In this document: piece after piece, positions 15,607-17,574 of the stretch
How positions within the stretch are numbered: the stretch's first letter is position 1
Layout: every line of letters begins with the position of its first letter
Source of the DNA: JARYLZ01 sp964388275
GTDB taxonomy: Bacteria; Bacteroidota; Ignavibacteria; SZUA-365
Reading direction: 5' to 3'
Length of the DNA: 17,574 nucleotides
Assembly: GCA_964388275.1 (NCBI GenBank)
Contig: CAYLZD010000052.1
Span: 1 to 17,574, forward strand
Position numbers and translations under genes: made by a program
Notes under the pieces: generated by a model
Told to the model about the DNA's origin: nothing
Database searches by the model: none
What the model saw: the letters and a program-made list of their open reading frames with translations, nothing else

Positions 15607-16206
15607 ATGAGAATAGAGGAACTTGTCATCGCGACGCGCAACGCGCACAAAGTGAAGGAAATCCGCTCAATGCTTGCGGATTTGTCTATCGGAATAAAGG
15701 ATCTGCGTGATTTTCCCGACTGTCCCGAAGTCGAGGAAGACGGCGAAACCCTGGAGCAAAACGCCTTGAAAAAAGCGCGTGCCGCGCACGCTCACACGGG
15801 CGGGCCGGTTATCGCCGACGATACAGGCCTGGAGGTGTATTATCTGCTGGGCGAACCCGGAGTTTTCTCGGCCCGCTATGCGGGCCCGTCCGCCACTTAC
15901 GAGGACAATAACCGCAAGCTTCTCCTTCGCTTGACCCAGGTGCCTGAACGCAAGCGCCATGCGCGGTTCCGCTGCGTCATCGCTCTGGTAGGGCCGGGCG
16001 AGGAGCGCACATTCGAAGGCGTCGTGGAAGGAAGGATCGGCTTCTCGCCTCGCGGCGCGGCCGGCTTCGGCTACGATCCCATATTCTTTCCCACCGGCTC
16101 AACGCGAAGTTTTGCTGAACTGTCGATGGATGAGAAAAATACGATGAGTCACCGCGGCCGCGCCATAGCCGCCTTGCACACCTTCCTCTCATCCCTGAAA
16201 CCTTGA
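15607..16206 (+). CDS. rdgB: XTP/dITP diphosphatase (non-canonical purine NTPase)
   Basis: House-cleaning enzyme that hydrolyses dITP, XTP and ITP to the monophosphate and pyrophosphate, keeping deaminated purines out of DNA and RNA. At 199 residues it has the normal Ham1/RdgB length. Motifs in order: ATRNAHKVKEI (9-19, nucleotide-binding T-x-N-x-x-K), EEDGETLEQNALKKA (43-57, metal-binding Glu), IADDTGLEV (69-77, catalytic Asp pair D71/D72), FSARYAG (87-93), NNRKLL (101-106), FEGVVEGRI (136-144), PRGAAGFGYDPIF (148-160), ELSMDEKN (171-178) and SHRGRA (181-186). All signature residues are present. The ATG is 6 bases after a -10-like hexamer and lacks a Shine-Dalgarno. Its TGA stop forms the first unit of the downstream heptamer array. 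Confidence 0.96.
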   Translation: MRIEELVIATRNAHKVKEIRSMLADLSIGIKDLRDFPDCPEVEEDGETLEQNALKKARAAHAHTGGPVIADDTGLEVYYLLGEPGVFSARYAGPSATYEDNNRKLLLRLTQVPERKRHARFRCVIALVGPGEERTFEGVVEGRIGFSPRGAAGFGYDPIFFPTGSTRSFAELSMDEKNTMSHRGRAIAALHTFLSSLKP

Positions 16207-16320
16207 CTCTTCACTCTTCACTCTTCACTCTTTACTCTTTACTCTTTACTCTTCACCCTTCACCCTTCACTCTTCACCCTTCACCCTTCACTCTTCACCC
16301 TTCACCCTTCACCCTTCACC
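16204..16320. repeat. Heptanucleotide tandem array (tcactct family)
   Basis: Sixteen full 7-bp units plus a partial one, without a single-base slip. Three variants occur: tcactct, ttactct and tcaccct. The order is tgactct, three tcactct, three ttactct, two tcaccct, tcactct, two tcaccct, tcactct, three tcaccct, then tcacc. The first unit contains the rdgB stop codon, and the array ends 7 bases before the start codon of the lipoprotein gene, so it makes up the whole spacer. The plus strand is purely pyrimidine except for the A in each unit and the G in the first. Confidence 0.95.
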
Positions 16321-16327
16321 GACACTC

Positions 16328-17140
16328 ATGCCACGCCCCTTCATATTTCCCGCGGTACTGCTGCTCGCCGGCATCCTGAACTCCTGCAGCGACGATCCGA
16401 CGATCATAACAGGCAATGCAGTGCCGCTCATGGCCGATGCACATTATTACCCCACAGAGCAGGGGACGTTCTGGAAATACCGCATCGACACGACCGGCGA
16501 AAAAGGACCCACAGTACGTGACGTCCGCAGGCGCACGGACCGGATTCAGGGCATGACGCGAATAGACGGATTGGATTATGCCGTGCAGGTGACCGAAAAG
16601 ACCGAAGGCGCATTCATCGAATACGACACCTTGTACGTCCGCAAGGATGCGGCGGGCGTGCACATTTCAAGTCCGCAGTTGCGCCGCTTTTCAGGTTTCG
16701 GAGGAATACCCGGCCTGCCGCCTTTTCCGAAAGAATATCTGCTCGTTCCTTCTCAACTCGGGTCTCAATCGAGTTGGGACATCGTTCGCTTTGAATTCAG
16801 CCCTTTGCCGCTCGTGAATATCAGAGTGCTTGTAACCGCGGCCTTCTTGGGCAGGGAGACTGTACAAACGGACGACAGGACTTTCAAGGAATGCGCTAAA
16901 ATACGCGTAACTCTGAATATCGAATATCCCAATCCCGACAATCCGCTCTTTCCGGTGAGGATAAACGATGCGGCGGACTTCTGGCTCGCCCGCCCGCTCG
17001 GCCTTGTGGTGGGCGACGGCGCTCAATCGATATTCACCCTCATCGAGGGAGGCATACCCCTGCAGCAGCTGAAGCGCCGTGTGCATATGGAAGTGATAGG
17101 AATGGATATAGTGCAGCCTGCTGGTATTTGCGGAAAGTAG
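16328..17140 (+). CDS. Putative lipoprotein of unknown function
   Basis: A 270-residue exported protein. The N-terminus has a hydrophobic core (FIFPAVLLLAGIL) ending in LNSC, a slightly atypical lipobox with Cys20 as the lipidation site, followed by SDD. Acidic residues just after the Cys favour membrane retention or, in Bacteroidota-type systems, possible surface display. The mature part begins with ADAHYYPTEQGTFWKYRID, a pattern common in uncharacterised lipoproteins of this bacterial group, followed by predicted beta strands (YAVQVTEKTEGAFIEYDTLYVRK; REDR-like charged turns) and no further membrane segment. I recognise no enzyme motif. The ATG lies 7 bases after the heptamer array; there is no Shine-Dalgarno, the leader being pyrimidine-rich. 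It follows rdgB on the same strand and may be cotranscribed through the repeat. Confidence 0.75.
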   Translation: MPRPFIFPAVLLLAGILNSCSDDPTIITGNAVPLMADAHYYPTEQGTFWKYRIDTTGEKGPTVRDVRRRTDRIQGMTRIDGLDYAVQVTEKTEGAFIEYDTLYVRKDAAGVHISSPQLRRFSGFGGIPGLPPFPKEYLLVPSQLGSQSSWDIVRFEFSPLPLVNIRVLVTAAFLGRETVQTDDRTFKECAKIRVTLNIEYPNPDNPLFPVRINDAADFWLARPLGLVVGDGAQSIFTLIEGGIPLQQLKRRVHMEVIGMDIVQPAGICGK

Positions 17141-17222
17141 GGAACGTGGCCTGCGTGCCGTGTATTCTTAGAATGTCAATGGGGAGAGTTGCGGGGGAGG
17201 GAGGAGCTGAAGTAGGATTTCA

Positions 17223-17249
17223 CAGGGAGGAACGGAGGCAACGGAGGAT
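17223..17249. repeat. Degenerate nonamer array (acggaggca)
   Basis: Three consecutive 9-mers, cagggagga, acggaggca and acggaggat. The purine-rich unit is unrelated to the next array but has the same period. Confidence 0.5.
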
Positions 17250-17303
17250 TTTCTTTACCGCAAAGCGGACGGGCAGGCATGTTTGAACCGCCATGACGTA
17301 TAA

Positions 17304-17339
17304 TGGTGAATACGGTGAATATGGTGAATATGGTGAATT
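17304..17339. repeat. Nonamer array (tggtgaata), four units
   Basis: Units tggtgaata, cggtgaata, tggtgaata, tggtgaatt: four copies with two substitutions in total. The apparent TIFTIFT-type peptide on the minus strand is only the translation of this repeat. Confidence 0.8.
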
Positions 17340-17353
17340 CGGACATTAATCCA

Positions 17354-17388
17354 TTTCCCCTTTCCCCGTTTACCGTTTCCCGTTTCCC
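17354..17388. repeat. Heptamer array (gtttccc), five units
   Basis: Units tttcccc, tttcccc, gtttacc, gtttccc, gtttccc. Seven-base period held through all five units, with drift in unit sequence from left to right. Confidence 0.7.
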
Positions 17389-17421
17389 CACCTGCGCTCC
17401 GCCGCGCGGAGCTTCGGTGGG
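17387..17421. repeat. Two-stem palindrome (REP-like)
   Basis: CCCACC / GGTGGG (6 bp) encloses a symmetrical 3x3 internal loop (TGC / TTC) and a perfect 7-bp stem GCTCCGC / GCGGAGC with a CGC loop. No T tract on either side, so it is not a standard terminator. The form is like REP-type intergenic palindromes, but no REP transposase gene is in the window. Confidence 0.6.
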
Positions 17422-17522
17422 CAGGCCCGTTCCCCGTTTTCAACCGCCATGGCGCCAAGGATATTTTTTCGCTGCGCGTAAGGTCGGCGTTGTAGGACAC
17501 CATTGCCTTTGAAGAACTTCTC

Positions 17523-17574
17523 TTCCCTCTTCCCTCTTCCCTCTTCCCTCTTCCCTCTTCCCTCTTCCCTCTTC
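17523..17574. repeat. Heptamer array (ttccctc), runs off window
   Basis: Seven perfect ttccctc units and the first three bases of an eighth; the array continues beyond the right edge. The unit differs by one base from ttcactc, a rotation of the main unit in the rdgB-lipoprotein array. Confidence 0.95.

Larger units (their letters stand above)
17141..17574. other. Non-coding repeat mosaic at the right edge
   Basis: No credible gene. From left to right it holds a degenerate nonamer array (17223-17249), copy 1 of a GGGCAGGC...AACCGCCATG module (17265-17298), a second nonamer array (17304-17339), a heptamer array (17354-17388), a two-stem palindrome (17387-17421), copy 2 of the module (17419-17454) and a heptamer array that leaves the window (17523-17574). 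No clear terminator for the lipoprotein gene is seen. Confidence 0.6.

Noticed and set aside
16204..16320. CRISPR array
   Set aside because: Units are 7 bp with no spacers between them; this is a simple tandem repeat.
17176..17391. Minus-strand small protein with TIFTIFTVFT repeats
   Set aside because: It is the translation of the non-coding tggtgaata nonamer array.

Overview
The window looks like chromosomal DNA from a GC-rich, Gram-negative member of the Fibrobacterota-Chlorobiota-Bacteroidota group, most likely the Kapabacteria/Ignavibacteria side. The evidence is a giant secreted protein with a YPNPF-type C-terminal domain resembling type IX secretion sorting domains, stacked choice-of-anchor D domains, a split (two-gene) heptose kinase/adenylyltransferase pair, TamB, and intergenic spacers full of 7-9 bp tandem repeats. 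The lineage is inferred from gene content only; no rRNA or other marker is present.

Layout. (1) 1-154, minus: the start of an exported protein that runs off the left edge, with a sigma70-like promoter at 291-319. (2) 155-591: non-coding spacer with degenerate 8- and 9-bp repeats. (3) 592-10409, minus: a compact six-gene run that reads, in transcription order, dienelactone-hydrolase-like protein, rfaE1, rfaE2, tamB, rnr, coaX. Gaps are 30 bp or less and two junctions overlap, so it is probably one operon. It joins ADP-heptose (LPS core) synthesis, the TamB envelope-assembly protein, RNase R and the CoA-pathway pantothenate kinase. (4) 10445-10474: a strong 12-bp hairpin terminator that isolates this operon from the next gene. 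(5) 10512-15242, minus: a 1576-residue secreted protein made of a signal peptide, a beta-helix, nine choice-of-anchor D repeats and a sorting/FlgD-like domain, with a good Shine-Dalgarno. (6) 15243-15606: divergent spacer. (7) 15607-17140, plus: rdgB (XTP/dITP diphosphatase) and a lipoprotein gene, separated by an uninterrupted 7-bp tandem array that begins on the rdgB stop codon. (8) 17141-17574: non-coding mosaic of several short-period repeat families and a two-stem palindrome, ending in another heptamer array that leaves the window.

The points most worth a second look are the heptamer/nonamer repeat families confined to spacers, the loss of the motif-1 aspartate in CoaX, an aspartate at the nucleophile position of the dienelactone-hydrolase-like protein, and the internal duplication history of the giant anchor-D protein. 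I see no CRISPR array, tRNA, rRNA, insertion sequence or phage gene, and nothing that amounts to a clear new defence or mobile system.
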